Below are positions 1-9,608 of a stretch of 64,000 nucleotides of DNA, piece after piece. The translations under genes were made by a program, and so were the position numbers. How positions within the stretch are numbered: the stretch's first letter is position 1; each line of letters opens with the position of its first letter. The DNA is taken from positions 1-64,000 of the forward strand of contig JAFIHA010000059.1 of assembly GCA_017848965.1 (NCBI GenBank), read 5' to 3'. The notes beneath the pieces were generated by a model that was not told where the DNA came from, did no database searches, and saw only the letters and a program-made list of their open reading frames with translations. This DNA is from Dechloromonas aromatica (nom. nud.) (GTDB taxonomy: Bacteria; Pseudomonadota; Gammaproteobacteria; Burkholderiales; Rhodocyclaceae).

Positions 1-199
1 GCAGTTCTACTTCCGCACGACCGACGTGACCGGCGCGATCTCGCTGCCGGAAGGCACGGAAATGGTCATGCCGGGCGACAACGTGGCGATGACGGTCAAG
101 CTGATCGCCCCGATCGCCATGGAAGAAGGTCTGCGCTTCGCGATCCGCGAAGGCGGCCGTACCGTCGGTGCCGGTGTCGTCTCCAAGATCATCGAGTAA
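1..199 (+). CDS. tuf: Elongation factor Tu, C-terminal fragment (cut by window edge)
   Basis: The reading frame beginning at base 2 encodes the last 65 residues of EF-Tu, the GTPase that delivers aminoacyl-tRNA to the ribosome. The beta-barrel domain 3 ending is clear: FRTTDVTG, then MVMPGDNV, then [16 protein letters not shown] before the TAA stop. The gene begins upstream of the window. It is followed after 66 bases by rpsJ, the usual str-to-S10 junction in betaproteobacteria, so tuf and rpsJ are probably co-transcribed. Confidence 0.97.
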   Translation, partial: QFYFRTTDVTGAISLPEGTEMVMPGDNVAMTVKLIAPIAMEEGLRFAIREGGRTVGAGVVSKIIE

Positions 200-265
200 G
201 CGTTCTTTTGTTCAATCCGGGGTGGCGGCCCTCGCTGCCCCATCGTTCTTTTTGAAAGCCAAAAA

Positions 266-577
266 ATGCAAAGCCAGAAAATCCGTATCCGCCTGAAGGC
301 CTTCGACTATCGCCTGATCGACCAGTCCGCTCAGGAAATCGTCGAGACCGCCAAGCGTACCGGCGCCGTCGTTCGTGGTCCCGTGCCGCTGCCGACCCGC
401 AAGCAGCGTTTCGACATCCTGCGTTCGCCGCACGTCAACAAGGCTTCGCGCGATCAGCTCGAAATCCGCACCCACCTGCGCCTGATGGACATCGTCGATC
501 CGACCGACAAGACGGTCGATGCGCTGATGAAGCTGGACCTGCCGGCTGGCGTGGACGTCGAAATCAAGTTGCAGTAA
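266..577 (+). CDS. rpsJ: 30S ribosomal protein S10 (NusE)
   Basis: This 103-residue protein of the 30S head begins [19 protein letters not shown] and has the conserved core [21 protein letters not shown]10 also acts as NusE in transcription antitermination and NusG coupling. The length matches the family. It sits 66 bases after tuf. Its last codons overlap the -35 element of an internal promoter for rplC, so rpsJ may be expressed mainly from the tuf side while the rest of the S10 genes get an extra promoter. Confidence 0.98.
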   Translation: MQSQKIRIRLKAFDYRLIDQSAQEIVETAKRTGAVVRGPVPLPTRKQRFDILRSPHVNKASRDQLEIRTHLRLMDIVDPTDKTVDALMKLDLPAGVDVEIKLQ

Positions 578-598
578 CTGTGGTCTTGCGGATATAAT
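569..598 (+). promoter_or_regulatory. Predicted sigma-70 promoter for rplC and downstream S10 genes
   Basis: TTGCAG at 569-574 and a perfect TATAAT at 593-598 are separated by 18 bases. The TATAAT overlaps a short inverted repeat, GCGGA (588-592) and TCCGC (598-602). Initiation would fall near 605. The -35 lies within the last codons of rpsJ. The -10 match is exact; activity is inferred. Confidence 0.6.
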
Positions 599-604
599 CC
601 GCTG

Positions 605-687
605 TTTTCGGGGGTGGCCGGTGACGGCTACCCATTTGTTGTTTTACATCGACCGGCCAATCGCAGCCGGCGATGAGGAGAATAACC
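605..687 (+). promoter_or_regulatory. Structured leader upstream of rplC (candidate ribosomal-protein autoregulatory RNA)
   Basis: Within the 110-base rpsJ-rplC gap, bases 612-620 and 625-633 form a 9-bp stem (one G-U pair) closed by a GUGA tetraloop of the GNRA type, followed by a U-rich stretch. A second stem pairs 653-657 with 666-670, just before the ribosome-binding site GAGGAG at 675-680. Such leaders often bind a ribosomal protein encoded downstream (L4 in E. coli, there upstream of rpsJ). That role is inference here. Confidence 0.45.
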
Positions 688-1326
688 ATGAGTCTAGGCC
701 TTGTTGGTCGCAAGGTTGGCATGACTCGCATTTTTGCCGAGGATGGTGCGTCCATTCCGGTAACTGTGCTTGACGTGTCCAACAACCGCGTGACCCAAGT
801 CAAAACGCCGGAAGTCGATGGCTATGCAGCCGTCCAGGTCGCTTTCGGTCAGCGCCGTGCCTCCCGTGTTTCCAAGCCCCTTGCTGGCCATCTGGCCAAG
901 GCGGGCGTTGAAGCCGGGCACGTGCTCAAGGAATTCCCGGTTACCGCCGAGCAGCTCGCCAATTTCAAGGCGGGTGATCAGGTTGCCGTCACCATCTTTG
1001 CCGAAGGGCAGAAGGTTGATGTCACCGGTACCTCGATCGGTAAGGGTTTCCAAGGCGGTATCAAGCGTCACAACTTCTCTTCCAACCGTGCATCCCACGG
1101 TAACTCGGTGTCGCACAATGCGCCGGGTTCCATCGGTATGGCGCAAGATCCGGGGCGTGTTTTCCCGGGTAAGCGCATGGCTGGCCATCTGGGCGACGAG
1201 CAGTCGACGACCCAGGGTTTGACCATCGTTCGCGTTGATGCCGAGCGGCAACTGTTGCTGGTCAAGGGCGCCGTGCCTGGCGCCAAGGGTTCCGACGTCG
1301 TCGTGCGTCCGGCAGTCAAGGCTTAA
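688..1326 (+). CDS. rplC: 50S ribosomal protein L3
   Basis: This 212-residue early-assembly protein reaches the peptidyl-transferase centre. The ATG at 688 was chosen over an upstream in-frame ATG at 673 because GAGGAG lies 7 bases before it and the family starts at the equivalent of [16 protein letters not shown]. The loop [14 protein letters not shown] is conserved. Gln153 aligns with E. coli Gln150, the residue methylated by PrmB. It starts the long run of overlapping or closely spaced ribosomal genes. Confidence 0.98.
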   Translation: MSLGLVGRKVGMTRIFAEDGASIPVTVLDVSNNRVTQVKTPEVDGYAAVQVAFGQRRASRVSKPLAGHLAKAGVEAGHVLKEFPVTAEQLANFKAGDQVAVTIFAEGQKVDVTGTSIGKGFQGGIKRHNFSSNRASHGNSVSHNAPGSIGMAQDPGRVFPGKRMAGHLGDEQSTTQGLTIVRVDAERQLLLVKGAVPGAKGSDVVVRPAVKA

Positions 1327-1335
1327 GGGGGCGTC

Positions 1336-1959
1336 ATGGAACTGAAGGTTATCAACGAACAAGGTCAGGAAGCTGCCAAGCTGCAGGCTTCCGACGTGCT
1401 GTTCGGTCGCGATTACAACGAGGCTCTGGTTCACCAGATCGTCGTCGCCTATCAGGCGAATGCTCGTTCCGCCGACAGCAAGCAGAAGGACCGCTCCGAA
1501 GTCCGTCACACCACCACCAAGCCGTGGCGCCAGAAGGGTACCGGTCGTGCCCGTTCGGGTTCGAACGGTTCGCCGCTGTGGCGTGGGGGCGGTCGGATTT
1601 TTCCGAACTCTCCGGATCAGAACTACGGTCAGAAGGTCAACAAGAAGATGTTCCGCGCCGGTATGGCGGCGATCCTCTCCGAATTGGCGCGTCAGGACCG
1701 TCTCGTCGTGATCGACGACCTCGCCGTCGAAGCGCCGAAGACCAAGCTGTTCGCCCAGAAGCTGAAGGGCATGGGTCTCGAAGGCAATCTGCTGGTGGTT
1801 ACCGACGAACTGAACGAGAACCTCTACCTGTCGTCGCGCAATCTGCCGAACGTGCTGGTCCTTGAAGCGCAGGAAGCCGATCCGGTTTCGCTGATCCGCT
1901 TTGCCAAGGTGCTGGTCACCAAGAATGCCGTGGCCAAATTCGAGGAGATGTGGGGATGA
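1336..1959 (+). CDS. rplD: 50S ribosomal protein L4
   Basis: This 207-residue protein has an extended loop lining the exit tunnel, visible as [20 protein letters not shown] around residues 56-75. In E. coli L4 also represses the S10 operon by binding its leader, which makes it the likeliest ligand for the structured leader before rplC here (inference). Its stop codon overlaps the start of rplW as ATGA, which implies translational coupling. Confidence 0.98.
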   Translation: MELKVINEQGQEAAKLQASDVLFGRDYNEALVHQIVVAYQANARSADSKQKDRSEVRHTTTKPWRQKGTGRARSGSNGSPLWRGGGRIFPNSPDQNYGQKVNKKMFRAGMAAILSELARQDRLVVIDDLAVEAPKTKLFAQKLKGMGLEGNLLVVTDELNENLYLSSRNLPNVLVLEAQEADPVSLIRFAKVLVTKNAVAKFEEMWG

Positions 1960-2258
1960 ACCAGGAACGTCTGATGCAGGTGCTGCTGGCACCGCAAATC
2001 TCCGAAAAGGCGACCTTTGTTGCCGAGAAGAACGAGCAGGTGATTTTCCGTGTCGCCTCCGATGCGACCAAGCCGGAAATCAAGGCTGCCGTCGAACTGC
2101 TGTTCAAGGTCGAAGTCGAGTCGGTGCAAACCCTGAACGTCAAGGGCAAGGTCAAGCGCTTCAAGGGCGCCACCGGTCGTCGCAAGGGCTGGAAAAAGGC
2201 CTTTGTCTGCCTCAAGGCCGGCCAGGAAATCAATTTTGTCGAAGGGGGTAACGCGTAA
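1956..2258 (+). CDS. rplW: 50S ribosomal protein L23
   Basis: The 100-residue L23 forms the docking site for trigger factor and SRP at the tunnel exit. The ATG at 1956 ([20 protein letters not shown]) was preferred to the in-frame GTG at 1950 because AGGAG lies 8 bases upstream and the length then matches the family. It overlaps rplD by four bases and the next gene by one base (TAATG). Confidence 0.97.
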   Translation: MNQERLMQVLLAPQISEKATFVAEKNEQVIFRVASDATKPEIKAAVELLFKVEVESVQTLNVKGKVKRFKGATGRRKGWKKAFVCLKAGQEINFVEGGNA

Positions 2259-3085
2259 TGGCGCTCGTTAAAGTCAAACCGACTTCCCCGGGGCGTCGTG
2301 CTGTTGTTCAGGTGGTTAACGCCAATCTGCACAAGGGCAAGCCGTTCGCCGGCCTGGTCGAGTCCCAGTCCAAGAATTCCGGTCGCAACAACAACGGTCG
2401 CATCACCGTTCGCCATCAAGGCGGCGGTCACAAGCAGGCCTATCGCGTGATCGATTTCAAGCGCAACAAGGATGGCATTCCGGGCAAGGTTGAACGCCTC
2501 GAGTACGATCCCAACCGCACTGCCAACATCGCTCTCGTTTGCTACGCCGACGGCGAGCGCCGTTACATCATCGCTAACAAGGGCATGGTCGTCGGCCAGC
2601 AGGTGCTGAGCGGTTCCGAAGCGCCGATCAAGTCGGGCAACGCGCTGCCGATCCGGAACATTCCGGTTGGTACGACCATTTGCTGCGTCGAGATGCTGCC
2701 GGGCAAGGGCGCCCAGATCGCCCGTTCGGCCGGCACCTCGGTCCAGTTGCTGGCCCGTGAAGGCACCTATGCCCAGATTCGTCTGCGCTCCGGTGAAGTG
2801 CGCCGCGTGCATGTCGAGTGCCGCGCCACCATCGGTGAAGTCGGCAACGAAGAGAACAACCTGCGCAAGATCGGCAAGGCCGGTGCGCAGCGTTGGCGTG
2901 GCATTCGCCCGACCGTCCGCGGTACCGCGATGAACCCGATCGACCACCCGCACGGTGGTGGTGAAGGCAAGACCGGTGAAGGCCGTGTGCCGGTTAACCC
3001 GTGGGGTCAGCCGACCAAGGGCTATCGTACTCGCAGCAACAAGCGCACGAACAGCATGATCGTTCAGCGCCGTCATAAGCGTTAA
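2258..3085 (+). CDS. rplB: 50S ribosomal protein L2
   Basis: This 275-residue protein of the 50S interface is needed for subunit joining and peptidyl-transferase activity. The invariant C-terminal loop [14 protein letters not shown] is present; it contains the histidine equivalent to E. coli His229. The basic tail [20 protein letters not shown] is typical. The start codon overlaps the rplW stop by one base. Confidence 0.98.
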   Translation: MALVKVKPTSPGRRAVVQVVNANLHKGKPFAGLVESQSKNSGRNNNGRITVRHQGGGHKQAYRVIDFKRNKDGIPGKVERLEYDPNRTANIALVCYADGERRYIIANKGMVVGQQVLSGSEAPIKSGNALPIRNIPVGTTICCVEMLPGKGAQIARSAGTSVQLLAREGTYAQIRLRSGEVRRVHVECRATIGEVGNEENNLRKIGKAGAQRWRGIRPTVRGTAMNPIDHPHGGGEGKTGEGRVPVNPWGQPTKGYRTRSNKRTNSMIVQRRHKR

Positions 3086-3095
3086 GGGGTAGGAA

Positions 3096-3371
3096 ATGGG
3101 ACGTTCTCTCAAAAAGGGCCCGTTTGTTGATGCGCACCTGATCGACAAGGTCGAAGCAGTTCGCGCCACCAACGACAAGCGCCCGATCAAGACCTGGTCG
3201 CGTCGTTCGACGATCCTCCCCGAGTTCATCGGCCTGACGATTGCGGTCAACAATGGCAAGCAGCATATTCCGGTGTTCGTCACCGAGAACATGGTCGGTC
3301 ACAAGCTCGGCGAGTTTTCGCTGACCCGGACGTTCAAGGGTCACACCGCCGGCAAGAAGGCCAAGAAGTAA
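3096..3371 (+). CDS. rpsS: 30S ribosomal protein S19
   Basis: This 91-residue protein of the 30S head, partner of S13 at the A-site finger, begins [19 protein letters not shown] and contains the conserved [21 protein letters not shown]. Its length is normal. It lies 10 bases after rplB with GGGGTAGG as its ribosome-binding site. Confidence 0.98.
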   Translation: MGRSLKKGPFVDAHLIDKVEAVRATNDKRPIKTWSRRSTILPEFIGLTIAVNNGKQHIPVFVTENMVGHKLGEFSLTRTFKGHTAGKKAKK

Positions 3372-3380
3372 GGAGCTGAC

Positions 3381-3710
3381 ATGGAAACTCGTGCAAGTTT
3401 GCGGGGCGTACGCCTCTCCGCGCAAAAGGGCCGTCTGGTGGCGGATCTGGTGCGTGGCAAGCCGGTTGGTCAGGCTCTCAACATCCTGGCTTTCAGCCCG
3501 ACCAAGGGCGCCGGCATCCTCAAGAAGGTTCTCGAGTCGGCGATCGCCAACGCGGAACACAACGATGGCGCCGATATCGACGAACTGACGGTGAAGACCA
3601 TCTACGTCGAAAAAGGCATGGTGCTCAAGCGCTTCACCGCGCGCGCCAAGGGTCGTGGCAACCGGATCAGCAAGCCGACCTGCCACATCTATCTGACCGT
3701 TGGTAACTAA
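3381..3710 (+). CDS. rplV: 50S ribosomal protein L22
   Basis: This 109-residue protein has a beta-hairpin that lines the exit tunnel and helps form the macrolide-binding constriction. The hallmark C-terminal segment [20 protein letters not shown] is intact and shows no deletion or insertion of the kind associated with macrolide resistance. It is spaced 9 bases from both neighbours. Confidence 0.98.
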   Translation: METRASLRGVRLSAQKGRLVADLVRGKPVGQALNILAFSPTKGAGILKKVLESAIANAEHNDGADIDELTVKTIYVEKGMVLKRFTARAKGRGNRISKPTCHIYLTVGN

Positions 3711-3719
3711 GGAAGAGCC

Positions 3720-4505
3720 ATGGGACAGAAAATTCATCCGACTGGCTTCCGTCTGGCCGTCACCAAGAACTGGAGTTCGCGTTGGTTCGCCAACAGCAAG
3801 GACTTCCCCGGCATGCTGCAGGAAGACGTCAAGGTTCGTGAGTACCTGAAGCGTAAGCTGGCGCATGCCTCCGTGGGTCGTGTCACCATCGAGCGTCCGG
3901 CGAAGAACGCCCGCGTCACCGTGTATTCCGCCCGTCCGGGCGTGGTCATCGGCAAGAAGGGCGAGGACATCGAAACCCTGCGTACGGATCTTCAGCGCAT
4001 CATGGGCGTTCCCGTCCATGTGTCGATCGAGGAAATCCGCAAGCCGGAAATCGATGCCCAGCTGATTGCCGACTCGATCGCTCAGCAGCTCGAAAAGCGC
4101 ATCATGTTCCGTCGCGCCATGAAGCGGGCGATGCAGAACGCCATGCGCCTCGGTGCCCAGGGTATCAAGGTGATGAGCGCCGGTCGTCTGAACGGTGCTG
4201 AAATCGCCCGTAGCGAATGGTATCGCGAAGGTCGTGTGCCCCTGCACACCCTGCGCGCCGACATCGACTACGCAACCTCGGAAGCGCTGACCACCTACGG
4301 CATCATCGGTATCAAGGTCTGGGTTTACAAGGGCGACATGCTCGATCGCAACGAGCAGCCGGTGGCTGAAGAGCCGGCGGCCGAAGAGCGTCGCCCGCGG
4401 CGTGCCCCGGGCAAGCCGGAAGGCGACAAGCCGCGTACCCGCACGGTCAAGAAGAATGACGGTGCAGGCGACCCGGCCAAGCGCGTAAGAAAGGCAGGTG
4501 CTTAA
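3720..4505 (+). CDS. rpsC: 30S ribosomal protein S3, with extended C-terminus
   Basis: S3 forms part of the mRNA entry channel and has helicase activity with S4 and S5. The type II KH domain is visible as [17 protein letters not shown] near residues 75-91. At 261 residues it exceeds the 233 of E. coli S3. The extra C-terminal part (about residues 212-261) is charged and Pro/Arg/Lys-rich ([19 protein letters not shown]), probably disordered and common in this lineage. Confidence 0.98.
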   Translation: MGQKIHPTGFRLAVTKNWSSRWFANSKDFPGMLQEDVKVREYLKRKLAHASVGRVTIERPAKNARVTVYSARPGVVIGKKGEDIETLRTDLQRIMGVPVHVSIEEIRKPEIDAQLIADSIAQQLEKRIMFRRAMKRAMQNAMRLGAQGIKVMSAGRLNGAEIARSEWYREGRVPLHTLRADIDYATSEALTTYGIIGIKVWVYKGDMLDRNEQPVAEEPAAEERRPRRAPGKPEGDKPRTRTVKKNDGAGDPAKRVRKAGA

Positions 4506-4506
4506 C

Positions 4507-4920
4507 ATGTTGCAACCGAATCGTCGCAAGTTCCGCAAGGAACATAAGGGGCGTAACGAAGGCCTCGCCACCCGCGGCACCGAAGTGTCGTTTGGCGAAT
4601 GGGGTCTGAAGGCGACCGGTCGCGGTCGCTTGACGGCTCGCCAGATTGAAGCCGCTCGTCGGGCGATGACCCGCCATATCAAGCGCGGTGGTCGCATCTG
4701 GATCCGCATCTTCCCGGACAAGCCGATTTCCAAGAAGCCGGCTGAAGTTCGTATGGGTAACGGTAAGGGTAATCCGGAATACTGGGTTGCCGAAATCCAG
4801 CCGGGCAAGGTGCTCTACGAGATGGACGGTGTCAATGAAGCGCTGGCGCGTGAAGCTTTCGCGCTTGCCGCAGCCAAGCTGCCGATTTCCACCACCTTCG
4901 TGACGCGTCATCTGGGGTAA
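4507..4920 (+). CDS. rplP: 50S ribosomal protein L16
   Basis: This 137-residue protein near the A-site tRNA elbow starts [19 protein letters not shown]. The ATG at 4507 follows AGGCAGGTG and gives the usual family N-terminus; an in-frame start at 4498 would overlap rpsC and add three residues. The segment [20 protein letters not shown] is typical. Confidence 0.98.
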   Translation: MLQPNRRKFRKEHKGRNEGLATRGTEVSFGEWGLKATGRGRLTARQIEAARRAMTRHIKRGGRIWIRIFPDKPISKKPAEVRMGNGKGNPEYWVAEIQPGKVLYEMDGVNEALAREAFALAAAKLPISTTFVTRHLG

Positions 4921-4922
4921 TC

Positions 4923-5117
4923 ATGAAAGCTAGTGAACTGAGAACCAAGAGCGTGGACGAGCTCAAGGCGGAATTGCTTGAACTGCTGAAGGCCCAATTC
5001 GGCCTGCGCATGCAACTGGCGACGCAGCAGCTCTCCAATACCAGCCAAATGGCAAAGGTGCGTCGCGACATTGCGCGTGTGCGTACCCTGATTCGTGAAA
5101 AGGCGGTGCAGCAATGA
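4923..5117 (+). CDS. rpmC: 50S ribosomal protein L29
   Basis: This small two-helix protein of 64 residues sits at the tunnel exit next to L23. It shows the family pattern [19 protein letters not shown] followed by [14 protein letters not shown]. It is separated by two bases from rplP and overlaps rpsQ as ATGA at 5114-5117. Confidence 0.97.
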   Translation: MKASELRTKSVDELKAELLELLKAQFGLRMQLATQQLSNTSQMAKVRRDIARVRTLIREKAVQQ

Positions 5118-5380
5118 GCGAAAACAACAGCGTCAAGCGTACCCTGATTGGTCGCGTCGTCAGCGACAAGATGGAAAAGACGGTGACCGTGCTGGTTGAG
5201 CGCAAGGTCAAGCACCCCGTTTACGGCAAGGTCATGATCCGCTCTAAGAAGTATGCGGCGCATAACCAGGACAACCTGGCCCGGGCCGGCGATCTCGTCG
5301 AGATCGTCGAAACCCGTCCGCTGTCGAAGACCAAGTCTTGGGCTGTGACCAGCGTTCTGGAAAAGGCAGTCGTTATTTGA
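5114..5380 (+). CDS. rpsQ: 30S ribosomal protein S17
   Basis: This 88-residue OB-fold primary 16S rRNA binder contains [20 protein letters not shown] and [18 protein letters not shown], both family hallmarks. It is the last gene of the S10 operon in the E. coli arrangement. Here it is followed by a terminator-like hairpin and a promoter, consistent with the same operon boundary. Confidence 0.98.
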   Translation: MSENNSVKRTLIGRVVSDKMEKTVTVLVERKVKHPVYGKVMIRSKKYAAHNQDNLARAGDLVEIVETRPLSKTKSWAVTSVLEKAVVI

Positions 5381-5399
5381 TGCTTTTTTTCAAAACTGC

Positions 5400-5429
5400 T
5401 TGCGCGTAACGAAAGGAAGCCGGTATAAT
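5400..5429 (+). promoter_or_regulatory. Predicted spc-operon promoter upstream of rplN
   Basis: TTGCGC at 5400-5405 and a perfect TATAAT at 5424-5429 are 18 bases apart, the same spacing as the rplC promoter. In E. coli the spc operon also starts at rplN from a promoter in the rpsQ-rplN gap. The roughly 97-base leader that follows can fold locally: ACCC and GGGT around a TAAC loop at 5479-5490, inside an outer GTCAG/CTGAC pair. Confidence 0.65.
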
Positions 5430-5443
5430 CCGGCTTCTTTTTT
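5415..5443 (+). terminator. Intrinsic-terminator-like hairpin at the S10/spc boundary
   Basis: GAAGCCGG at 5416-5423 pairs perfectly with CCGGCTTC at 5430-5437, with a 6-base loop and then six T residues at 5438-5443. It lies 35 bases after the rpsQ stop. The loop is the TATAAT of the next promoter, so a transcript starting at that promoter would not carry the complete hairpin. Only read-through RNA from upstream would be terminated. Confidence 0.65.
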
Positions 5444-5533
5444 GCGGCCATGGCTGTTCTTGGCGGCAAATCTGTCAGACCCTAACGGGTTCCAAGACTG
5501 ACCGCGCAGCGGATTAAGTTGGAGTTAAATTAA

Positions 5534-5902
5534 ATGATTCAGATGCAGACGACACTGGATGTCGCCGATAACACCGGCGCACGTTCGGTAATGTGTATCA
5601 AGGTGTTGGGCGGCTCAAAGCGCCGCTACGCCGGTATTGGCGACATCATCAAGGTCAGCATCAAAGATGCTGCCCCGCGTGGTCGGGTCAAGAAGGGTGA
5701 TGTCTATAACGCCGTGGTGGTTCGTACCGCCAAGGGTGTGCGTCGTCCGGACGGTTCCCTGGTGCGCTTCGATGGCAATGCCGCGGTGCTTCTCAACAAC
5801 AAGCTCGAGCCGATCGGCACGCGCATCTTTGGGCCGGTGACCCGCGAACTGCGGACCGAGCGCTTCATGAAGATCGTGTCGCTGGCGCCGGAAGTGCTGT
5901 AA
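5534..5902 (+). CDS. rplN: 50S ribosomal protein L14
   Basis: This 122-residue protein forms intersubunit bridges and binds 23S rRNA; the silencing factor RsfS also targets it. It begins [20 protein letters not shown] and includes [20 protein letters not shown]. It is the first gene after the internal promoter region, with a weak purine-rich site (TTGGAG) upstream. Confidence 0.98.
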   Translation: MIQMQTTLDVADNTGARSVMCIKVLGGSKRRYAGIGDIIKVSIKDAAPRGRVKKGDVYNAVVVRTAKGVRRPDGSLVRFDGNAAVLLNNKLEPIGTRIFGPVTRELRTERFMKIVSLAPEVL

Positions 5903-5913
5903 GGAGGCTGGAG

Positions 5914-6231
5914 ATGGAAAAAATTCGCAAAGGCGACGAAGTCATCGTCGTGACGGGCAAGGACAAGGGCAAGCGCGGTACGGTTGCGCGTCGCGTCGAT
6001 GCCGAGCACCTGGTCGTGGAAGGTGTGAATCGTGCCAAGAAGCACGTCAAGCCGAATCCGATCAAGGGTGTTCAGGGCGGTATCGTCGACAAGGACATGC
6101 CGATCCATATCTCTAATGTTGCGCTGTTCAATCCGGCAACCAAGAAGGCCGACCGCGTCGGTATCCGGGTGCTGGAAGATGGTCGCAAGGTTCGCGTGTT
6201 CAAATCGAACGGCGAACTGGTGAATGCTTAA
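5914..6231 (+). CDS. rplX: 50S ribosomal protein L24
   Basis: This 105-residue assembly-initiator protein has an N-terminal KOW motif: [19 protein letters not shown], residues 3-21. The length fits the family. It follows rplN by 11 bases behind GGAGGCTGGAG and precedes rplE by 9 bases. Confidence 0.98.
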   Translation: MEKIRKGDEVIVVTGKDKGKRGTVARRVDAEHLVVEGVNRAKKHVKPNPIKGVQGGIVDKDMPIHISNVALFNPATKKADRVGIRVLEDGRKVRVFKSNGELVNA

Positions 6232-6240
6232 GGGGTAGTC

Positions 6241-6780
6241 ATGGCGCGTTTGCAGCAATATTACAAAGACAGCGTGGTTGCCGAATTGACCAAGCAGTTC
6301 GGTTACAAGTCCGTCATGGAAGTGCCGCGCATCACCAAGGTCACCCTGAATATGGGTGTGGGTGAGGCGGTCGCCGACAAGAAGGTTCTTGAGAACGCCG
6401 TTGGCGACATGCAGAAGATTGCCGGCCAGAAGCCGGTGACCACCAAGGCCCGCAAGTCGATCGCTGGTTTCAAGATTCGTGACGGCTATCCGATCGGTTG
6501 CATGGTGACCCTGCGCGGTCCGCGCATGTTCGAATTCCTCGATCGCCTGGTCACCATCGCCCTGCCGCGCGTGCGCGACTTCCGCGGTGTGGCTGGCAAG
6601 GGTTTCGACGGCCAGGGCAACTACAACATGGGTGTCAAAGAGCAGATCATCTTCCCGGAAATCGAGTACGACAAGATCGATGCGCTGCGTGGCATGAACA
6701 TCAGTATCACGACGACCGCGAAGACCGATGCAGAAGCGAAAGCCCTGCTCGCCGCGTTCAAGTTCCCGTTCAAGAATTGA
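6241..6780 (+). CDS. rplE: 50S ribosomal protein L5
   Basis: L5 binds 5S rRNA and forms a bridge with S13. The 179-residue protein contains [15 protein letters not shown] and [20 protein letters not shown], and ends in the usual [20 protein letters not shown]. The rplX-rplE junction is where S8 represses the spc operon in E. coli; no comparable RNA fold was identified by eye here. Confidence 0.98.
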   Translation: MARLQQYYKDSVVAELTKQFGYKSVMEVPRITKVTLNMGVGEAVADKKVLENAVGDMQKIAGQKPVTTKARKSIAGFKIRDGYPIGCMVTLRGPRMFEFLDRLVTIALPRVRDFRGVAGKGFDGQGNYNMGVKEQIIFPEIEYDKIDALRGMNISITTTAKTDAEAKALLAAFKFPFKN

Positions 6781-6787
6781 GGCAATC

Positions 6788-7093
6788 ATGGCAAAACTTT
6801 CTCTGATCAATCGGGAAGAGAAGCGTCGCAAGCTGGTGGCGCAGTTCGCCAAGAAGCGCGCAGCCCTTGACGCGATCATCAACAACGCCGCCCTGTCGGA
6901 CGAAGAGCGCTACGAAGCGCGTCTGAAGCTGCAGGCGCTGCCCCGCAACTCGAGCCCCTCGCGTCTGCGCAACCGTTGCCAGATGACGGGTCGTCCGCGT
7001 GGTGTGTTCCGTAAATTCGGCCTGTGTCGTCACAAGATCCGTGAGCTCGCTTTCAATGGCGAGATTCCGGGTGTGATCAAGGCTAGCTGGTAA
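6788..7093 (+). CDS. rpsN: 30S ribosomal protein S14, long zinc-independent form
   Basis: The 101-residue S14 of the 30S head starts at 6788 ([20 protein letters not shown]); an upstream in-frame start at 6728 lies inside rplE and is unlikely. It is the long form: the paired CxxC zinc ligands of the short form are absent. The C-terminal [20 protein letters not shown] is conserved. Confidence 0.97.
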   Translation: MAKLSLINREEKRRKLVAQFAKKRAALDAIINNAALSDEERYEARLKLQALPRNSSPSRLRNRCQMTGRPRGVFRKFGLCRHKIRELAFNGEIPGVIKASW

Positions 7094-7107
7094 TAGGAGA
7101 TACAGAA

Positions 7108-7506
7108 ATGGCTATGAGCGATCCGATCGCGGATATGCTGACCCGCATCCGCAACGCCCAGCTCGCCGAAAAGGCGTCTGTGTCCATGCCGTCCTCCAAG
7201 CTGAAGGTGGCGATTGCCGCCGTGCTCAAGGATGAGGGTTACGTTGAAGATTTCGCAGTTCGCCAGTCCGATGACGGCAAGGCGAACCTGGAAATCGGTC
7301 TCAAGTACTACGCCGGTCGTCCGGTCATCGAACGCATCGAGCGTGTTTCCAAGCCTGGTCTGCGGATCTACAAGGGCGCGGAAGACATTCCTCGCGTCAT
7401 GAACGGTCTGGGTGTTGCCATCGTCTCCACGCCGAAGGGTGTGATGACTGATCGCAAGGCGCGCGCCTCCCGTGTGGGTGGCGAAGTCCTCTGCATCGTG
7501 GCATAA
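7108..7506 (+). CDS. rpsH: 30S ribosomal protein S8
   Basis: This 132-residue primary 16S rRNA binder begins [18 protein letters not shown]; the first ATG is favoured by AGGAGATACAGAA upstream, though a start two codons later is possible. It contains the family block [20 protein letters not shown]. In E. coli it is the translational repressor of this operon. Confidence 0.98.
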   Translation: MAMSDPIADMLTRIRNAQLAEKASVSMPSSKLKVAIAAVLKDEGYVEDFAVRQSDDGKANLEIGLKYYAGRPVIERIERVSKPGLRIYKGAEDIPRVMNGLGVAIVSTPKGVMTDRKARASRVGGEVLCIVA

Positions 7507-7517
7507 GGAGCGAACAA

Positions 7518-8048
7518 ATGTCTCGTGTAGGTAAGAATCCCATTGTTCTGCCGGCCGGTGTCGAAGTGACCATCGGTGAGCAGATCGTCGTCAAGGGGCC
7601 GATGGGCACCCTGAAGACGGCCGCCAGCGCGGCGGTCAAGGTCGCCCAGGAAGGCCAGAGCCTCGTCGTCGGCAAGGTGGATGGCGCCGAGAACGGTTCC
7701 GCCATGTGGGGAACGATGCGCGCCAACCTGAACAATATGGTGGTCGGCGTTACCAAGGGGTTTGAACGCAAGCTGCAGCTGGTCGGCGTCGGTTATCGCG
7801 CCCAGGCTCAAGGCGATGTGCTCAATCTTTCCCTCGGTTTCTCGCATCCGGTCGCGCACAAGATGCCCGCTGGCATCAAGGTTGAGTGCCCGACGCAGAC
7901 CGAAATTCTGATCAAGGGAGCCGACAAGCAGCAAGTTGGCCAGGTCGCCGCCGAAATTCGTGCGTATCGCAAGCCGGAGCCCTACAAGGGCAAGGGCGTT
8001 CGCTACTCCGATGAGGTGGTGGTAATCAAGGAAACCAAGAAGAAGTAA
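7518..8048 (+). CDS. rplF: 50S ribosomal protein L6
   Basis: This 176-residue protein of the factor-binding region starts [19 protein letters not shown] and has two related L6 domains. The C-terminal signature [17 protein letters not shown] is clear. It lies 11 bases after rpsH with AAGGAG as the ribosome-binding site. Confidence 0.98.
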   Translation: MSRVGKNPIVLPAGVEVTIGEQIVVKGPMGTLKTAASAAVKVAQEGQSLVVGKVDGAENGSAMWGTMRANLNNMVVGVTKGFERKLQLVGVGYRAQAQGDVLNLSLGFSHPVAHKMPAGIKVECPTQTEILIKGADKQQVGQVAAEIRAYRKPEPYKGKGVRYSDEVVVIKETKKK

Positions 8049-8057
8049 GGGTGGCAT

Positions 8058-8414
8058 ATGATTAACAAGAAGGAAGCGCGTCTGCGTCGTGCCCGCAAAA
8101 CCCGGGCCAAAATCGCCGAGCTGAAGGCTGTTCGTCTGTGCGTCAACCGCACCAACTGCCACATTTACGCCCAGATCATCTCGTCTTGCGGCGGTAAGGT
8201 TCTGGCTTCTGCTTCGTCGCTCGACAAGAGCGTGCGTGGCGATCTCGCCAATGGCGGCAACAAGGCTGCCGCCGTCCTGATCGGCAAGCTGATCGCCGAG
8301 CGCGCCAAGGCCGCCGGCATCGAACAGGTTGCCTTCGATCGTTCCGGCCTGCGTTATCACGGTCGTGTCCAGGCGCTGGCCGAAGCCGCGCGTGAAGCCG
8401 GTCTGAAGTTCTGA
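8058..8414 (+). CDS. rplR: 50S ribosomal protein L18
   Basis: L18 binds 5S rRNA with L5 and L25. The 118-residue protein contains [12 protein letters not shown] and ends in [20 protein letters not shown], the usual family pattern. It lies 9 bases after rplF. Confidence 0.98.
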   Translation: MINKKEARLRRARKTRAKIAELKAVRLCVNRTNCHIYAQIISSCGGKVLASASSLDKSVRGDLANGGNKAAAVLIGKLIAERAKAAGIEQVAFDRSGLRYHGRVQALAEAAREAGLKF

Positions 8415-8440
8415 TCGGCGCGAAAGGAATAGGTTAGAAA

Positions 8441-8968
8441 ATGGCTAAACCCGAAAGAAACAAGAAGCCGCAGCAGGCTGAAGAGCGCGACGACGGCATG
8501 CGCGAGAAGATGGTTGCGGTCAACCGCGTCACCAAGGTGGTGAAGGGCGGTCGCATCCTCGGTTTCGCTGCGCTCACCGTGGTCGGTGACGGCGACGGCA
8601 GCATCGGCATGGGCAAGGGCAAGTCCCGCGAAGTGCCGGTGGCCGCCCAGAAGGCAATGGACGAGGCGCGTCGCAAGATGGCCAAGGTCAGCCTGAAGAA
8701 CGGTACCGTGCATCACACCGTGATGGGCCGTCATGGCGCCACCACCGTGATGATCCAGCCGGCACCGGAAGGTACCGGCATCATCGCCGGCGGTGCCATG
8801 CGCGCCGTCTTCGAAGTGGTCGGTGTGACCAACGTGGTGGCCAAGGCTCACGGTTCCACCAATCCCTACAACATCGTGCGTGCCACCATCGACGGTTTGA
8901 TGAAGGTGAATACGCCGGCCGAGATTGCTGCCAAGCGCGGCAAGTCGGTTGAACAGATCCTGGGGTAA
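8441..8968 (+). CDS. rpsE: 30S ribosomal protein S5
   Basis: This 175-residue protein of the decoding fidelity region has the dsRBD-like N-terminal segment [20 protein letters not shown] and the loop [19 protein letters not shown]. The C-terminus [19 protein letters not shown] is typical. It is spaced 26 bases from rplR and 3 bases from rpmD. Confidence 0.98.
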   Translation: MAKPERNKKPQQAEERDDGMREKMVAVNRVTKVVKGGRILGFAALTVVGDGDGSIGMGKGKSREVPVAAQKAMDEARRKMAKVSLKNGTVHHTVMGRHGATTVMIQPAPEGTGIIAGGAMRAVFEVVGVTNVVAKAHGSTNPYNIVRATIDGLMKVNTPAEIAAKRGKSVEQILG

Positions 8969-8971
8969 GTC

Positions 8972-9154
8972 ATGTCCGACAAGAAGATCAAAGTGACGCT
9001 CGTCAAGAGCATCATCGGCACCAAGCAGGACCATCGCGCCACCGTGCGCGGTCTCGGCCTGCGCAAGCTGAACAGCTCCGCCGAGCTGCTGGATACGCCG
9101 CAAGTGCGCGGCATGATCCAGAAGGTTCAGTATCTCGTCAAGGTTGAGGGTTAA
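8972..9154 (+). CDS. rpmD: 50S ribosomal protein L30
   Basis: This 60-residue protein carries the family pattern [20 protein letters not shown] and [10 protein letters not shown]30 is short and absent in some phyla; here it keeps its ancestral position between rpsE and rplO, three bases from each. Confidence 0.97.
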   Translation: MSDKKIKVTLVKSIIGTKQDHRATVRGLGLRKLNSSAELLDTPQVRGMIQKVQYLVKVEG

Positions 9155-9157
9155 GCC

Positions 9158-9592
9158 ATGCGTCTGAATACCATCAAGCCCGCCGAAGGTTCCAAGAAGG
9201 CCGCCAAGCGCGTCGGTCGCGGTATCGGTTCCGGCCTGGGCAAGACCTGTGGCCGCGGTCACAAGGGTCAGAAGTCCCGCTCCGGCGGTTTCCACAAGGT
9301 CGGTTTCGAGGGCGGTCAAATGCCGCTGCAGCGCCGCCTGCCGAAACGTGGCTTCAATTCGCTGACGCGCGCCCGCAATTACGAAGTCCGCCTGAGCGAA
9401 CTGGAAGCGCTGCCGGTCGAGGAAATCGATCTGCTCGTCCTGCAAGTCGCCGGTGTCGTTCCGGGGGATGCCCTTTCCGCGAAGGTCATCCTGTCCGGCG
9501 CGATCACTCGCAAGGTCGTGCTCAAGGGTGTTGGCGCGACCAAGGGTGCCAAGGCCGCGATTGAAGCAGCCGGCGGCTCGATCGCCGAGTAA
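9158..9592 (+). CDS. rplO: 50S ribosomal protein L15
   Basis: This 144-residue late-assembly protein has the Gly/Lys-rich N-terminal extension that threads into 23S rRNA ([20 protein letters not shown], residues 18-37) and the signature [18 protein letters not shown]. It precedes secY by 16 bases. Confidence 0.98.
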   Translation: MRLNTIKPAEGSKKAAKRVGRGIGSGLGKTCGRGHKGQKSRSGGFHKVGFEGGQMPLQRRLPKRGFNSLTRARNYEVRLSELEALPVEEIDLLVLQVAGVVPGDALSAKVILSGAITRKVVLKGVGATKGAKAAIEAAGGSIAE

Positions 9593-9608
9593 GAGAGAGG
9601 GCTGAACG

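Noticed and set aside
694..1992. Long open frame opposite rplC and rplD (432 codons)
   Set aside because: Shadow of conserved ribosomal genes in a GC-rich sequence; no ribosome-binding site or recognisable protein.
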